A DNA stretch of 64,000 nucleotides from Hygrophila difformis. Lineage: Eukaryota; Streptophyta; Magnoliopsida; Lamiales; Acanthaceae. A program made the translations under genes and the position numbers. Shown piece after piece: positions 44,216-55,898 of this stretch. The stretch spans positions 28,067,124 to 28,131,123 of the forward strand of contig JAOANR010000006.1 in the NCBI GenBank assembly GCA_030278955.1, read 5' to 3'. How positions within the stretch are numbered: position 1 is the first letter of the stretch; each line of letters begins with the position of its first letter. Under the pieces are notes generated by a model that saw only the letters and a list, made by a program, of their open reading frames with translations, had not been told where the DNA came from and made no database searches.

Positions 44216-45239
44216 ATGGCTAATCTTTCGAAGCAGGAATTTCTCCCGTTATGGGTTTCTGGAGATAATTACATGTCCTGGGCACGGGACGTAAAAATGC
44301 ACATGGCATCTATGGGGTTGGAAGATACTATTGCCCCTGACAAAAAACCATCCAGCCAGGATAAGGCAAAAGCCATGATCTTTCTGTGCCACCATATTGA
44401 TGAATCTCTGAAACTTCAATATGTGACTCTGGAATCACCACTTGAACTGTGGCTGAAATTAAAAGAGAGATATGATCATCTCAAAATGACGGTGCTGCCA
44501 AAGGCTCGAAGTGAATGGCATAATTTGAGGCTCCAGGACTTCAAATCAGTCCGTGAATATAATTCAGCGATGTTTCGTATTACATCGCAACTGACACTTT
44601 GTGGAGAAAAAATAACTGAATCTGATATGCTGGAAAAAACATTCTCCACATTCCATGCCACAAATCTGGTTTTACAGCAGCAGTACCGTGAGCGGGCTTT
44701 TCAAAAATATTCTGAACTTATCACCTATCTACTCCTGGCCGAGCAGAATAAAGAATTATTGCTAAAAAATCATGAATCCAGGCCAACAGGTGCTGCCCCA
44801 TTTCCTGAAGCAAATGCCACAGAAGCAGAAAACCAAGTGCGGGATCGTGGGAATCAAAGAAATCAGAATTTTAATCGTGACAGAAATCGGGATCGCGGTC
44901 GTGGTAGGCCTGAATCATCTGGGAGAAACAAATATCGAAATAAACCTCGATATGAATCAACCGCAGAAGTGACAACAGGAGGCCCTATAAATCGCAGACA
45001 AAGCCTAAAAGAGACAGAAATAATGATCAACCGTGTGATCGCTGCGGAATCAAGGGTCACTGGGCCCGAGTCTGCCGAACAGCTAGTCATTTAGCTGAAC
45101 TGTACCAGGCCTCGAAAAGACAAGAAAGATCTAATCCCGAAACACATCATGCCACCCACGATGATACCTTTGATGATGTTCTGAATGATGATATTACCCA
45201 CTTGGACACTGATGACTTTATTGGTGGCACAAACTGAAA
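44216..45239 (+). pseudogene. Copia Gag with zinc knuckle in a shifted frame
   Basis: The ATG at 44216 gives MANLSKQEFLPLWVSGDNY, the DUF4219-type start. The UBN2 gag domain follows to about residue 185, then an Arg/Asn-rich linker. The knuckle CDRCGIKGHWARVC lies in another frame (about 45030-45075), so a one-base shift within the linker (about 44980-45030) has split gag. The shifted frame then runs through an Asp-rich tail (DDTFDDVLNDDITH) to a TGA at about 45237. Confidence 0.85.
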
Positions 45240-45408
45240 GAAAAGTGAAAAGATCGGCTTTATATTTTGTATTTTGCGGATGATATATTTTGCCTTATAA
45301 TATTTTGTATTTTAGTGTTTTACTCTCCATTTTGTATCCCCAGTTATAATGTATTTTGTAGTGGCTATATTATATTACTGATGTTGTTTTATTACCTTCT
45401 GAAAAGAA
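45240..45408 (+). other. A+T-rich spacer between Copia gag and pol
   Basis: About 170 bases with stops in all frames and repeated ttttgtatttt motifs, followed by an ATG at 45409 that opens pol. In most Copia elements gag and pol form one frame. The spacer may be a retained intron or a separator for different gag and pol expression. Confidence 0.45.
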
Positions 45409-46311
45409 ATGGATGGCCAAGTCGAAAATGCAATTTGCCTCATTGACAGTGCTACAACGCACAGTATCTTAAAAAGCAAAAGCTTTTTCTCCCATTTAAA
45501 TTTGGGAAAGACCGCAGTGAAAACTATAAGCGGTAATGAAAATTGTATTGAAGGATCTGGAAGAGCCGTTATATTTCTCCCTAAAGGAACAAAATTGGCA
45601 TTTGAAAATGCCTTATATTCAAGAAAGGCTCGAAGAAACTTGCTAAGTTTTGGTGATATTCGAAAAAATGGCTATCACATTGAAACTCTTAATGAGGCAG
45701 GAAATGAGTATGTTTTAATTACTCAAACCATCAATGGTGAAAAGTTAGTTCATGAAAAGCTGCCATGTTTGACATCTGGATTATATTATACAAAAATTTA
45801 TGCCGGAGAAGTACATAACCTAGTAGGCCTAAAGACTACTAGTGAATTTATAACCTGGCATGAAAGGCTTGGACATCCGGGCAGCGTGATGTTGAGGCGA
45901 ATTATTGAAAATTCCAGTGGCCATAAATTAAACCATAAAATGGTTTTGAATCCAAATGAGTTTACATGTGTTGCTTGCTATCAAGGAAAATTAATTACAA
46001 GGCCATCTCCAGCAAAAGTGGGAATTGAATCCCCTGCATTTCTGGAAAGAATTCAAGGCGATATATGTGGGCCAATAGATCCACCTTGTGGACCATTCAA
46101 GTACTTTATGGTACTAATTGATGCATCAACAAGATGGTCCCATGTCTGTTTATTGTCAACTCGCAACCTAGCCTTTGCTAGATTACTTGCACAAATTATT
46201 AAATTGCGAGCACAATTTCCTGATTATCCAATAAAGAAAATACGCCTTGATAATGCTGGAGAATACACATCGCTTTTGATGATTTTTGCACATCTGTTGG
46301 TATCACTGTAG
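45409..46311 (+). pseudogene. Copia protease and integrase (first part)
   Basis: The protease region contains CLIDSATTHSILKSKSFF, where DSATT is the plant Copia form of the Asp-Thr/Ser-Gly site. The integrase HHCC domain shows HERLGHPG and CVACYQGK. The catalytic core has GDICGPI (first Asp) and RLDNAGEYTS (second Asp). A frameshift near 46286-46300 ends this frame just after that motif. Confidence 0.88.
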
Positions 46312-47296
46312 AACATCCAGTTCCTATGTACATACCCAAAATGGTCTGGCTGAATCATTAATCAAAAGGTTGCAATTAATTGCACGACCTTTATTGATGA
46401 AATCAAAACTCCCCGTTTCTGCTTGGGGACATGCTATATTGCATGCAGCAGAATTAGTAAAAATCAGGCCCACAAGCTATCATAGCTATTCCCCTACTCA
46501 AATTATAATGGGAAAAGAGCCCAATATTTCCCATCTACGAATTTTTGGGTGTGCTGTCTATGTACCAATTGCACCACCCCAACGGACAAAAATGGGACCT
46601 CAAAGAAGGATGGGCATCTATGTCGGGTATGAATCACCCTCAATTATTAAATATCTTGAACCAACAACGGGTGATTTATTTACTGCTAGATTTGCAGATT
46701 GTCATTTTGACGAATCACATTTCCTGACATTAGGAGGAGGATATAATCAACTGAAAAAAGAAATTTCGTGGACAATCCCACTTGATATCAGTTATCCTCG
46801 TACTAAACAATATGAATTAGAAGTCCAAAGAATTGTGAATTTGCAAAGGATTGCAAATCAATTGCCTGATGCCTTCAATGATGCTGCAAGAGTAACAAAA
46901 TCTTACATTGAAGCAGCAAATGCACCAGCCAAAATAAATATACCTGAAGGAAAAATTCCAAGTGCTAATGAATCTAATCCACGACAAAAGCGTGGTAGAC
47001 CAATGGGTTCCAAAGATAAAAATCCACGAAAGAAAAGAATTATACAAGTGGATGATGAAAAACCCGAAGAGGTAACAAATTCAACTTTCGAAGAAGTTGA
47101 TGCTGAAAATGCTAATCCAGAAGAAAGTGAAACTATTGAAACTGCTTTCAATTATATCACTTCTGGAAAGTATTGGAACCGGAAAGAAATCAAAGTTAAT
47201 CAAGTATTTGCATATAATGTAGCACTTGAGATGATGAAAGATGACGAGAATCCTGAACCAAAATCAGTTGATGAATGTCGGCAAAGGGATGATTGA
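46286..47296 (+). pseudogene. Copia integrase (second part) to RT linker
   Basis: Continues after the shift with HTQNGLAESLIKRLQLIARP, which holds the third catalytic acidic residue. The conserved LRIFGCAVYVPI and MGIYVGYESPSI blocks follow, then a Lys/Glu-rich linker containing a basic RQKRGRPMGSKDKNPRKKR patch that could act as a nuclear signal. A TGA at about 47294-47296 stops the frame just before RT. Confidence 0.85.
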
Positions 47297-47326
47297 CCAA
47301 AATGGAAAAATGCAATTAAATCAGAA

Positions 47327-48900
47327 TTGGATTCACTGAACAAAAGAAAAGTATTCGGCCCTATAGTCCAAACACCTGAAAATGTAAAACCAGTTGGCTA
47401 CAGGTGGGCGTTTGTGAGAAAAAGAAATGAAAATAATGAAATTGCAAGATACAAAGAAAGGCTTGTAGCCCAAGGATTTTCCCAAAGACCGGGAATTGAT
47501 TTTGAGGAAACATATTCCCCGGTTATGGATGGAATAACTTTCAGGTATCTCATGAGCCTAGCAGTACGAGAAAAGCTCGAAATGAGGCTGATGGATGTTG
47601 TTACTGCTTACTTATATGGCTCATTGGAGAATGATATTTATATGAAAATACCTGAAGGATTTAAATTGCCTGAATCTTATAACTCAAAGCCCAGAGAAGT
47701 TTATTCCATCAAATTACAAAAATCACTTTATGGGCTTAAGCAATCAGGCCGAATGTGGTACAATCGCCTCAGCGAAAGTTTAATTAATGAAGGTTATATA
47801 AATGACCCTACATGCCCATGTGTTTTTATAAAGAAAAATGGGTCAGAATTTGTAATCATTGCAGTCTATGTTGACGATTTAAATTTAATTGGAACTCCTG
47901 AAGAGCTAGAAAAGACTGTTGAATATCTTAAAAAGGAGTTTGAAATAAAGGATTTTGGAAAAACAAAATTCTGCCTTGGCTTGCAAATTGAGCATTTGGA
48001 TAAGGGTATTTTTGTTCATCAATCAGCTTATACCCAAAAGGTATTGAAGCGATTTAGAATGGATTATGCTCATCCGTTAAGTAGTCCAATGGTCGTTCGG
48101 ACACTTGATCCTGCAAAGGATCCATTTAGGCCAAAAGAAGATGATGAAGAACAACTTGGCCCAGAAGTGCCATATTTAAGCGCAATTGGCGCGTTAATGT
48201 ATCTGGCAAATAGCACGCGACCTGATATCGCGTTTGCTATTAATTTACTCGCAAGATTTAGTTCTTGCCCTACTCAACGACATTGGAAAGGCATAAAGCA
48301 CATCTTTCGCTATCTCCAGGGAACAATTGATCTTGGGTTATTTTACCCAAAAGATTCTCGACATGAGTTGATCGGATATGCCGATGCAGGATATTTATCA
48401 GATCTACACAAAGCCAAATCTCAGACAGGCTATATTTTTATGTATGGTGGAACTGCTATCTCATGGAGATCCATGAAACAAACATTAACGGCTACTTCAT
48501 CAAATCATATCGAAATATTAGCAATCCATGAGGCTAGTCGAGAATGTATTTGGTTGAGGTCTATGACTCATCATATATTGAAAAATTGTGGTTTGGTCAT
48601 TGAACCAAAAGTACCCCCAACAATTTTATTTGAAGATAATTCGGCTTGTATAGCCCAATTGAAAGGGGGTTATATTAAAGGAGATATGACTAAACACATT
48701 TCACCAAAATTTTTTATACCCATGATCTTCAAAAGAATGATGAAATTGATGTGCAACAAATTCGATCAGATGAGAACTTAGCAGATCTATTGACCAAGGC
48801 ATTAACGACTGCGACATTTGAGAAGCTCGTGAAGAAAATTGGAATGCGGCGGCTTAAAGATCTCCAATGATGTGCAAAACAGGGGAGCAATAAATACAAG
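47327..48900 (+). pseudogene. Copia reverse transcriptase and RNase H
   Basis: RT shows KERLVAQGFSQRPGIDF, DVVTAYLYG with the first Asp, LYGLKQSGRMWYNRL and the YVDDL active site. RNase H shows IGYADAGYLSDLHKAKSQTG, a TSSNHIEILAIHEA block and EDNSACIAQ. From about 48700 the frame slips: the end of RNase H (HKNDEIDVQQIRSDEN-like) reads in another frame to a stop near 48868. The enzymatic core is otherwise intact. Confidence 0.88.
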
Positions 48901-49246
48901 AATATTGTACTCTTTTTCCTTCACTAGGATTTTTTCCCACAGGGTATTTTCCTAGTAAGGTTTTAACGAGGCATATTCTTTGTATAATGGACATGCAAGG
49001 GGGAGTGTGATGAGTCATGCTTGTACTAATGAGTCATGATGTGCATGTCCAAGTGTGAGCTCCTAGACATCGTTAGTCATCATCTGAAGATGACTAATCA
49101 CCTCTGTGTGCTACTATAAATATGAGAAGCAATTGTACGAATGACTACACTTGAATGAATTAAAACTATTACTCTCTACTATTGCTTCATTACTTACTTT
49201 GCTCTATTCTCTATATAGCTAATAGATATATATACACAACACAATG

Positions 49247-49403
49247 AACTTTATCAAATACACTGGTGCAAGTTTTGAAACTGGTACCAAAATACTCAAA
49301 TATCAAAATGGAGCGGATAATAATCACTTTACCTAAAGTTGGCAATAACAACTTTTAGTCTATAAATCAATGATTCTTACTTTCTACACACACACAAAAA
49401 AAA

Positions 49404-49461
<58 letters not shown>

Positions 49462-49859
49462 TCCCACGACTTTTAACTTGCAGTATTGGAGAAAACAAAA
49501 AATATACTAGTATCTTGCAATTCTTTCCTACACTTAGCAGTGTCAGAAGGAGGCATCTTTAAATCACTGATGGTAAACCCCTAGTTTGCTTTTATCTTAA
49601 TATATATATTTCTAAATGCAATAGACCAATATAAGATATAAGAGCTAATTCATGAATTGAATCATGACTATATAAGCTATTCTGATATTAAAAGATTCCA
49701 TATAGATGAAATCGTGGAAGCAGACCTATGATTTCCTTGGACCACGCAAGAATTCGTCGTCCGATTGAATCTGCTTGTTCCTCTTAGCTCTATAGAAATC
49801 CATCGCTATTCCTTTCCTCGACCAATAAAGCTTCATGGAGAATCACAAGAGCTTGAACT
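49247..49859. repeat. Intergenic stretch with an (AAT)n microsatellite
   Basis: A (AAT)n microsatellite of about 18 units is at 49405-49460. No gene is recognised. The right part (about 49720-49859) may already be organelle-derived, but I could not identify it. Confidence 0.5.
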
Positions 49860-50560
49860 TTTTTGTTTGAATGATTTTTTTTTTCGTATCCCGACCTCCG
49901 AACGGGACGTGAGGGTCTCCCCTCATCCGGCTCTCTGCAGGGGAATCTCCACTCACTGCTTCCCCTAATATCCTCCCTTTACCACATCATGGGGGTTTAC
50001 CGGAGATCCCAGAGGCTCGTTCGGAAAGCCTGCTATACCATACCTTTTTACTTTTCTCTACTCTAGTAGTCAAAGCCTTCTTTGGTCCGATGGCTGTTCT
50101 CCACTAACCACAAAGATATAGGGACTCTATATTTCATGTTCACCATTGCTGGAGTGATGGGCACATGCTTTTGAGTACTGATTCGTATGGAATTAGCACA
50201 ACCCGGCAATCAAATTTTATTAATAGATAAGAGAAACTCCCCTTTACTTAGATAGGGGGAAGAGAACAAAAATGGACCGCCACCCAGCTGCTATCAAGGA
50301 AGGATAGTTTTCTATAATGCTAATTTTGGGGCAATTGGAATAGAAGCTGGGGAAGTAATAGTGTTTTTTTTTATGGTGCTACCTTCTCGTTCTAAGCACC
50401 TTTATAGGCGAATGGAACGCAATTAGTGCTTGGATTCTAGAATGGACCACACCACTCACTGTATAAATTAGTAAAATCATGGGACAACCTTCTGTTCTCT
50501 GCCTTCTTGCCACTGTATTCCAACATTGTTGAATGAGCTGCTGCATTCTCATTATTTTCT
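49860..50560. other. Mitochondrial DNA insertion (NUMT)
   Basis: Two mitochondrial signatures lie together. At about 49895-49935 the minus strand resembles the group II intron-associated block of plant mitochondria (ccgttcggaggtcggg, gagccggatgagg). At 50085-50225 the plus strand is the start of cox1. The rest (50226-50560) has the G+C and texture of mitochondrial intergenic DNA. The pieces are not collinear in an obvious way, so rearranged mitochondrial DNA probably moved to the nucleus. Confidence 0.7.
50085..50225 (+). pseudogene. cox1: cox1 N-terminal fragment (nuclear copy of a mitochondrial gene)
   Basis: The translation reads [17 protein letters not shown], then [12 protein letters not shown], a TGA where Ser is expected, VLIRMELAQPGNQIL. 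This is the start of cytochrome c oxidase subunit 1, whose working copy is in the mitochondrion. The in-frame stop, a short deletion after GTLYFMF and truncation at about residue 45-50 show a dead nuclear copy. Confidence 0.9.
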
Positions 50561-50826
50561 CGTCTAGAGGTAGGGGATTGGTAATATATTTCCTTACTAC
50601 CCGCTATTGTCGTCTACACTTGAAAATGTCTTAATTTCTCTTTTAGCTAAGAGCCAATGACATTCTTGAATACCTGCTATCAATGTAACTGCGATGCCAT
50701 TAGATATATTACTAGTTTGAATGATTATGGAACTGCTTAAACAAATATCGTGTCCAAACCTTAATGCTGAAAACTGTTTTGGAAAGTGACGAAGTAGATA
50801 TTCCACAATCATCTATTTATTTGGGA

Positions 50827-51080
50827 AAAAATCTATTTTTGGTCCCGTATTGGTGAAAAACAGTTAGCAATTAATTATTATAAAGATTTAATTTTCTATA
50901 AATTATTTTTTACCCTATTAACGGCCAAACTATTGACTTTTGGTCAAAAACTAACAGTAGTATTAAAAGATAAAAAAAAATGAAACTGACAGGACCAAAG
51001 TGGAAAATTCCGGAACATAAGACTAGAAGTGGGTAAGAAAAATTCTTATGAGACAAAAAATGAATTTTTCCCATTTATTT
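50827..51080. repeat. Dispersed repeat, partner of 13395-13620
   Basis: Contains the same ordered motifs as 13395-13620: ttaacggccaaac, gtcaaaaactaac, gacaggaccaaagtgg and a closing aatttttccc. It begins with a 'tatttttggtcccgt' block. Boundaries and class are not clear. Confidence 0.55.
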
Positions 51081-51546
51081 GCAACATGGTGCCACTTTCC
51101 AATAATTCTACCAAATTACTTTACTCTTCAACTTCCTTTTGGTCAACACTCTTCAACTTACTTTTGGTCAACTCCAAGTTTTCAATACAGACAATGTCTT
51201 AACTCTTAATTTATTGCCAACTGCCAACTACATTCATCTTAATCACTCATTCTTTTTTTAGTTGTCTTTTTACAATTAAGATAGTATGCAGAATTCTAAA
51301 AATCTGCATGTGCAACATGATCTCTATTATTCTAAAAATGATGAAAGACTTGAATTGTCCATATTATCTAAAATCCTCCTAAATATGGTACCAAATCAAA
51401 TCCCTAAAATTATGCTTGTATAACTGCCCATTCTAGACGTGAAGATATGAAATCCTAAATATGATTGTATAATCCCTAAATCTGGAACAAGTAATATTTA
51501 TATAAAATAAAAAAGAAAAACCGCACACATCTGCACACATCGATAT
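51081..51546. other. Intergenic, with a short motif shared with 61500-61560
   Basis: No gene is recognised. The stretch near 51200-51245 (ttgccaactgccaactac, then atcttaatc) recurs near 61510-61555, so a further dispersed repeat is likely. Confidence 0.35.
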
Positions 51547-51789
51547 TTGGCAAAATCCTGGCGAAACTCACCCTTTCTCGGCGTGAACATGGTAGACAGC
51601 GGAGTCCTCGATCCGAAACTCATTGATTTAAATGTATTGCCTGCCATTGAATGTGGTTTGGATGATAGTGTAACAGATACTTCGGTGTCACAAAGCAGAG
51701 ATGGCTCTATTCAAGAGCTGCCGAAAATGATGTCGGAGAACTCCACTCTATCAACAATATTTTTCACTCCACAATGGGTGAAAAAATAA
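51547..51789 (+). CDS. Hypothetical 80-residue ORF
   Basis: An ATG at 51547, with an alternative at 51589 (MVDSGVLDPKLIDLNVLP). The product is acidic and Ser-rich, with no recognised domain. It could be a first exon whose remainder is gone, or chance. A weak A+T-rich upstream region with tatttatataaaat near 51495 could serve as a TATA element. Confidence 0.25.
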   Translation: MAKSWRNSPFLGVNMVDSGVLDPKLIDLNVLPAIECGLDDSVTDTSVSQSRDGSIQELPKMMSENSTLSTIFFTPQWVKK

Positions 51790-51809
51790 AATCATATACC
51801 ACACATCAC

Positions 51810-52193
51810 CTGCTCGAGGTTATCATTTGTATCATGATGTAGCTCATCCGTCCGGTGAACACCAGTGCCCCCGGGTAGATCATACTTCTGACACATTGAT
51901 GTTGTATAAACCTTATTATTCATAAACAACATCACACAAAATGTGGAGCACTATAAGAACAACAAGTTGAAACTCACCTGCTTGTCGAATTCGCACTGAA
52001 CTATCTGGCTCGTCCTCAATGGGACTCCTGCACCATCCTCAGCAATGTCATCTTGGATATAAATGTTGAAATGGTTGCATTGTATACCACACACAGAACC
52101 ATCGCACCAATCGGACACATTGCCCATCATTTAATCCAACGTGGGCATCACTTTAAGGTGCGTATGCATCATATAAACCATAGCCGCCAACAT
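51810..52193 (-). pseudogene. Two exon-like blocks of an unidentified gene
   Basis: On the minus strand, block 1 (52193-51978, 216 bases) is bounded by CAG and GTGAG. It encodes 72 codons with one stop, including SDWCDGSVCGIQCNHFNIYI and PLRTSQIVQCEFDKQ. Block 2 (51911-51810, 102 bases) is bounded by AAG and GTGAT and encodes 34 codons (SMCQKYDLPGGTGVHR). Both lengths are multiples of three and both have AG/GT borders, which suggests decayed exons. The family is not recognised. Confidence 0.4.
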
Positions 52194-52928
52194 CTGTTTA
52201 AGTTTTAATTCAATCTAAAATGTTACATATGAAGATCGAATGCTGTGGTAGGGAAACCAAAAATAACTTTCCAATATTATTTAATTACAAGTAGTCAAAC
52301 ACAAAAAAACTATATTTTAACAACACTATAACGCCATTACAAATCCTGTGTGAAGGACATAATTAAGACAAATTAGACACGATTAAAATATGATCATCAA
52401 TAGTAAACTATTACCTCTGAAAACTAACAACAATAGTAGGAGCAGGAAATTTTAAATTAAAGACCAAAAAATATTAATACAATCAAAGCGAAAAAGAAAA
52501 ATCATTTATGTTTCCACTTAAGCATCAAATATTCAGGACGTATCATTTAAATTGGGAATATCACATCTCTATACACAAACATCATATACACCCTGGCCAA
52601 CATCTTTTTGGTTTAAATTCAATCTAAAAATGTTATATGTGCAAGGTCGAATGCTTTAGTAGCAAAACTCAAAAATAACTTTCCAAAACTATTCTATTTA
52701 AGTAGTTCAGCAGAAAACGTATATTTTTTAGTAACAACAAAAAATTGCCATTAGTGGTGGTCCGTGGACATATTAAGACAAATCAGCCACAATTAAAAAA
52801 TAATCATCAAATAAAATAAAAACACTTTCCATTTTAAATAAAAACACTTTCCATTTTAAAATTTTAATTTAAATATAAACAAAAATGAATACAATCAAGA
52901 AGAAACGAAAAATCATATATATTTCCAC
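52168..52928. repeat. Degenerate tandem duplication, about 350 bases per copy
   Basis: Segment 52168-52520 aligns with 52581-52928 (offset about 410). Shared blocks include 'ccaacatct..tt', 'aattcaatctaaaa tgtta', 'aataactttcca', 'aattaagacaaat' and 'aatacaatcaa'. The copies differ by many substitutions and small indels. Confidence 0.6.
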
Positions 52929-53812
52929 ATCATATATGTGAAAGCAAGTATTACTTCTTTATATGCAAACATCACTTTTCTATATGTGGACATCACATGC
53001 ACTGTGCACCCATCATCGACAGCCCCATAGACACCTTTGCCACCCTCGTCTCACATCACATATATGAGCGCAATCATCATTTATCTATATGCAGACAACA
53101 CATTACAGCATATGAAAGCACATTGCACATACTTACCTGTTCAGGTGCATGATCAGAATCCACCCGAGAAATAAAACTAAAAGCAAAAATGGATCAAAAT
53201 ATTTATATGTGTGGATTATAGAAATTACTCAGCATTTTGAGCAATGCTCTGTACCTAATCAGCATTTTCATATTTGTTTCGATTATTGAATATTAGTCTT
53301 TCAAGTTGTACTTTTTATTTTTCCTCATCTGATTCCCATATAAAAATGTTAAAACTATGAAAGCATTGTAAATGATGTTCATGGTTAAGGATTGTAAGTT
53401 AAGGATTGTAACTACGAATTTTTGCAAAACTATCATCTGCTTCCACACAGGTCTAATGAATTTTCAGATGAATGCTTCCAAAATCTTTGCTAGGTATCGC
53501 AAAAAATTTCGTTACAACTATCTACAAGCTCTGAGCAAGTAAGATACCTCTAACAGGGCTCTCTCCAATGGGTTGCTTGCCACCGGAGATTACAACAAAT
53601 TTAGCATCTTGAGGAAATTATATAGAGAAGTACAATGTTGTGGCCATAACTTTCAATAAAAAGTTGCAATGTTTAGTTAAGAACTTGAAAAGAGAACCAT
53701 CACCTACTACTGAAACAGGAGATAATTTAAAAAAAGAATCAGTGATACTATAATAGATCAGTGATAATTTAAACCCTTGCTTTTAAGATCATGAAATTAA
53801 AAAATTAGTTAA
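52929..53812. other. Intergenic, low information
   Basis: No gene is recognised. Short recurring phrases such as catatatgtgaaagca and tatatgcagacaacac near 52930-53110 suggest old repeat material. A small exon-like stretch near 53545-53605 could not be assigned. Confidence 0.3.
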
Positions 53813-54082
53813 CTTATCCAGCTATATAAAGTAGTTCCCCTTTTATTTATATTTAATTAATTTAATAACAAATAGTACTTATTCATCCATCATTTCACAT
53901 GCATTGTCATCACTTATCCAGCTATATGAAGTAGTTCCCCTTTTATTTATATTTAATTAATTGAATAACAAATAGTACTTATCCAGCCATCATTTCACAT
54001 ACATTGCCATCACTTATCCAGCTATATGAAGTAGTTCCCCTTTTATTTGTATTTAATTAATTGAATAACAAATAGTACTTAT
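53813..54082. repeat. 100-bp tandem repeat, 2.7 copies
   Basis: Units start at 53813, 53913 and 54013 with cttatccagctatat, an exact 100-base period. The copies differ at only a few positions. The array is recent or homogenised and non-coding. Confidence 0.92.
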
Positions 54083-55157
54083 CACAAATGAAACAATGTA
54101 ACCACTTTTAACAAATAGTACTAAACAATTTTTAATACTCCTTGTAGGGTTAATGGTAAAATCGATAATAACTTTTCTTTATTTTCTACACTTTCTTTTT
54201 TGACCCCCCGGCCCCAAACAAACATTTAAAGTTTAATTTTACTTTCCTATCTTTACATTCAAACCATACTTTTCTAAAGAACTTTCCAATCGTTTCTTTT
54301 GTTTTCCAATCCATAATATATCCATTTTCTTTTACTATTTATTTATATTACTAACATCCAAAAACTGATCAGATTGAGATGTCCCTATCAAGAGGTGGAA
54401 GAAAGGATGCAATGGTTCTGTTAGGGCCACCTGCAGCACACATTCTTGAAGAAAAAAAGTGTGGTGGTGGATTCTGTTACTAAACAAGCCACAAGGTTTT
54501 CCATTGTGAAATAGTGAAAGCAATACAGTGCTATTATTGAAAGCAGTCATCCTAAAGTTTTCCTATTGTTTTCCCTTCATTAAGAATAATTCATTTTCTT
54601 CAGATGGATTCATCTACCTAGAAATTCTGAGTTGTTATCTTCTGGGAACAACTAAAAGTTACATGTCCAATAATCAGCAGCTCAGTAGAGAATCTCGAAA
54701 TCTGGTTTCAAGTTCATATATATCAATCATTAAGGTTTCTGTTGCTTAGTAATTGCCAAGAGAAGTCTTTATCTTGGTAAGTACTATATGCTAGCTCTTG
54801 TTTTTGGTAAGTAGAGAATACCTGTTTTTTGCTTCATGCAATAATTATGTATGGTGATTCCTCATTAATTAAAAAAACAATTCCCTAAACCCTTCGATAA
54901 ACTCCAATCCTCTGAACATAGGCAAATCCAATTCAAATCAACAATCCAAATTCAATTTTGCAATATGAACCGAGCAATTAAAAATGAAATCAACGAATGC
55001 CCATTCAAGCTCAAGAAACAGTACTGCAAAACTAAAATTAAAAAATGCCCAATATCACCAAGTATTTACAGAACAGAGAAAGGGACAAGGCTGTCACATA
55101 TCAAACCCGGCGAGCAGCAGCAGTGAAAAGGGGAAGGAAGACGACCGGCGATGGCAG
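54083..55157. other. Intergenic, no gene recognised
   Basis: A+T-rich until about 55080, then more G+C. The short open frames here have no family features. No repeat unit or element end was identified. Confidence 0.3.
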
Positions 55158-55487
55158 TCACGGCGGCGCAAGAGGCGCAATGAAGGATGATGGGCGGCAC
55201 TGGCGGACCTGCGAACAAGAGAGCGACGGAGGGGTGCCGGTTGAAGGAGGGGTGACGGGATAGTGCGGGTGAATGGATGGGAGTGCGAGAGAGAAACAAG
55301 CGGCGCCTCTATGCAATAGAGGTGGCGGCGACGCTGACGCAGCGGTAGCGGCCTGGTGGACGGGCCCCCGACGAACGACGCGGTGGTAGAATTCCACGAG
55401 AGGATTGGTTCCGTTGTTGGAAAAAAAAACGCAGATTAAAATCCCTAATTTTTTTCGGAAAGCGATTAGAAACCCCAATTGAGCCAT
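55158..55487 (-). CDS. Hypothetical protein or first exon
   Basis: The start CACCATGGCT at 55487 has a strong plant context. The 109 residues begin MAQLGFLIAFRKKLGILICV, a basic-hydrophobic segment that could be a targeting or membrane sequence, and continue Pro/Ser/His-rich. A possible donor (CGCAG|GTCCGC) occurs near 55206. The upstream side carries an A+T-rich TATA-like spot near 55645-55660. The LINE 3' end is 290 bases upstream. The higher G+C of this block supports a former gene edge. Confidence 0.3.
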   Translation of the reverse strand: MAQLGFLIAFRKKLGILICVFFSNNGTNPLVEFYHRVVRRGPVHQAATAASASPPPLLHRGAACFSLALPSIHPHYPVTPPSTGTPPSLSCSQVRQCRPSSFIAPLAPP

Positions 55488-55898
55488 GGTGGGAAAGAAA
55501 AATTCTAAACAAGATGAAATCTGATTCCAAAAAATAAATCTGCTTCAAAAATTAAATCTGATTCAAAATCTTCTGAATTAGAACAAGAATGGCGAGAATG
55601 ATGGGATTCTTAAAACAGACGAGGGAAGGGTTTGTGCGTGGAAGGTAGGATTTATTTATGATACACAAAATCTACTAGAAATCTGAATTTGTGGGGGACC
55701 ACATCATAACGCATCACTTATTTTGCTTGTGCATCATTATGCATATGCTCCTTTCTGCACATGAACGGCTTCCGTCTTTTTTTTTTTGGGAAGCCATTTA
55801 AGGCCTGATCAAGATACATAACAAAGAAAAAAAACCCCAAGAAAGCAGAAAAACAGAACAGACAGGATGAACAGAGAAGGATACAGGTGAGCAGCAGA

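Larger units (their letters stand above)
43895..49241 (+). mobile_element. Ty1/Copia LTR retrotransposon
   Basis: The 5' LTR 43895-44130 and 3' LTR 49006-49241 are each 236 bases and differ at four positions by eye. They are flanked by a perfect CAATG duplication (43890-43894, 49242-49246). LTR ends are TGTGATGAG and ACACAACA. TATA boxes (ctataaat) are present in both LTRs (44003-44010 in the first). The polypurine tract AAGGGGGAG abuts the 3' LTR. The order gag, protease, integrase, RT, RNase H is Copia. A few frameshifts and one stop inactivate it, but it is recent. Confidence 0.95.

Noticed and set aside
49405..49460. Possible CRISPR-like or regulatory array
   Set aside because: Simple (AAT)n microsatellite; no spacers.
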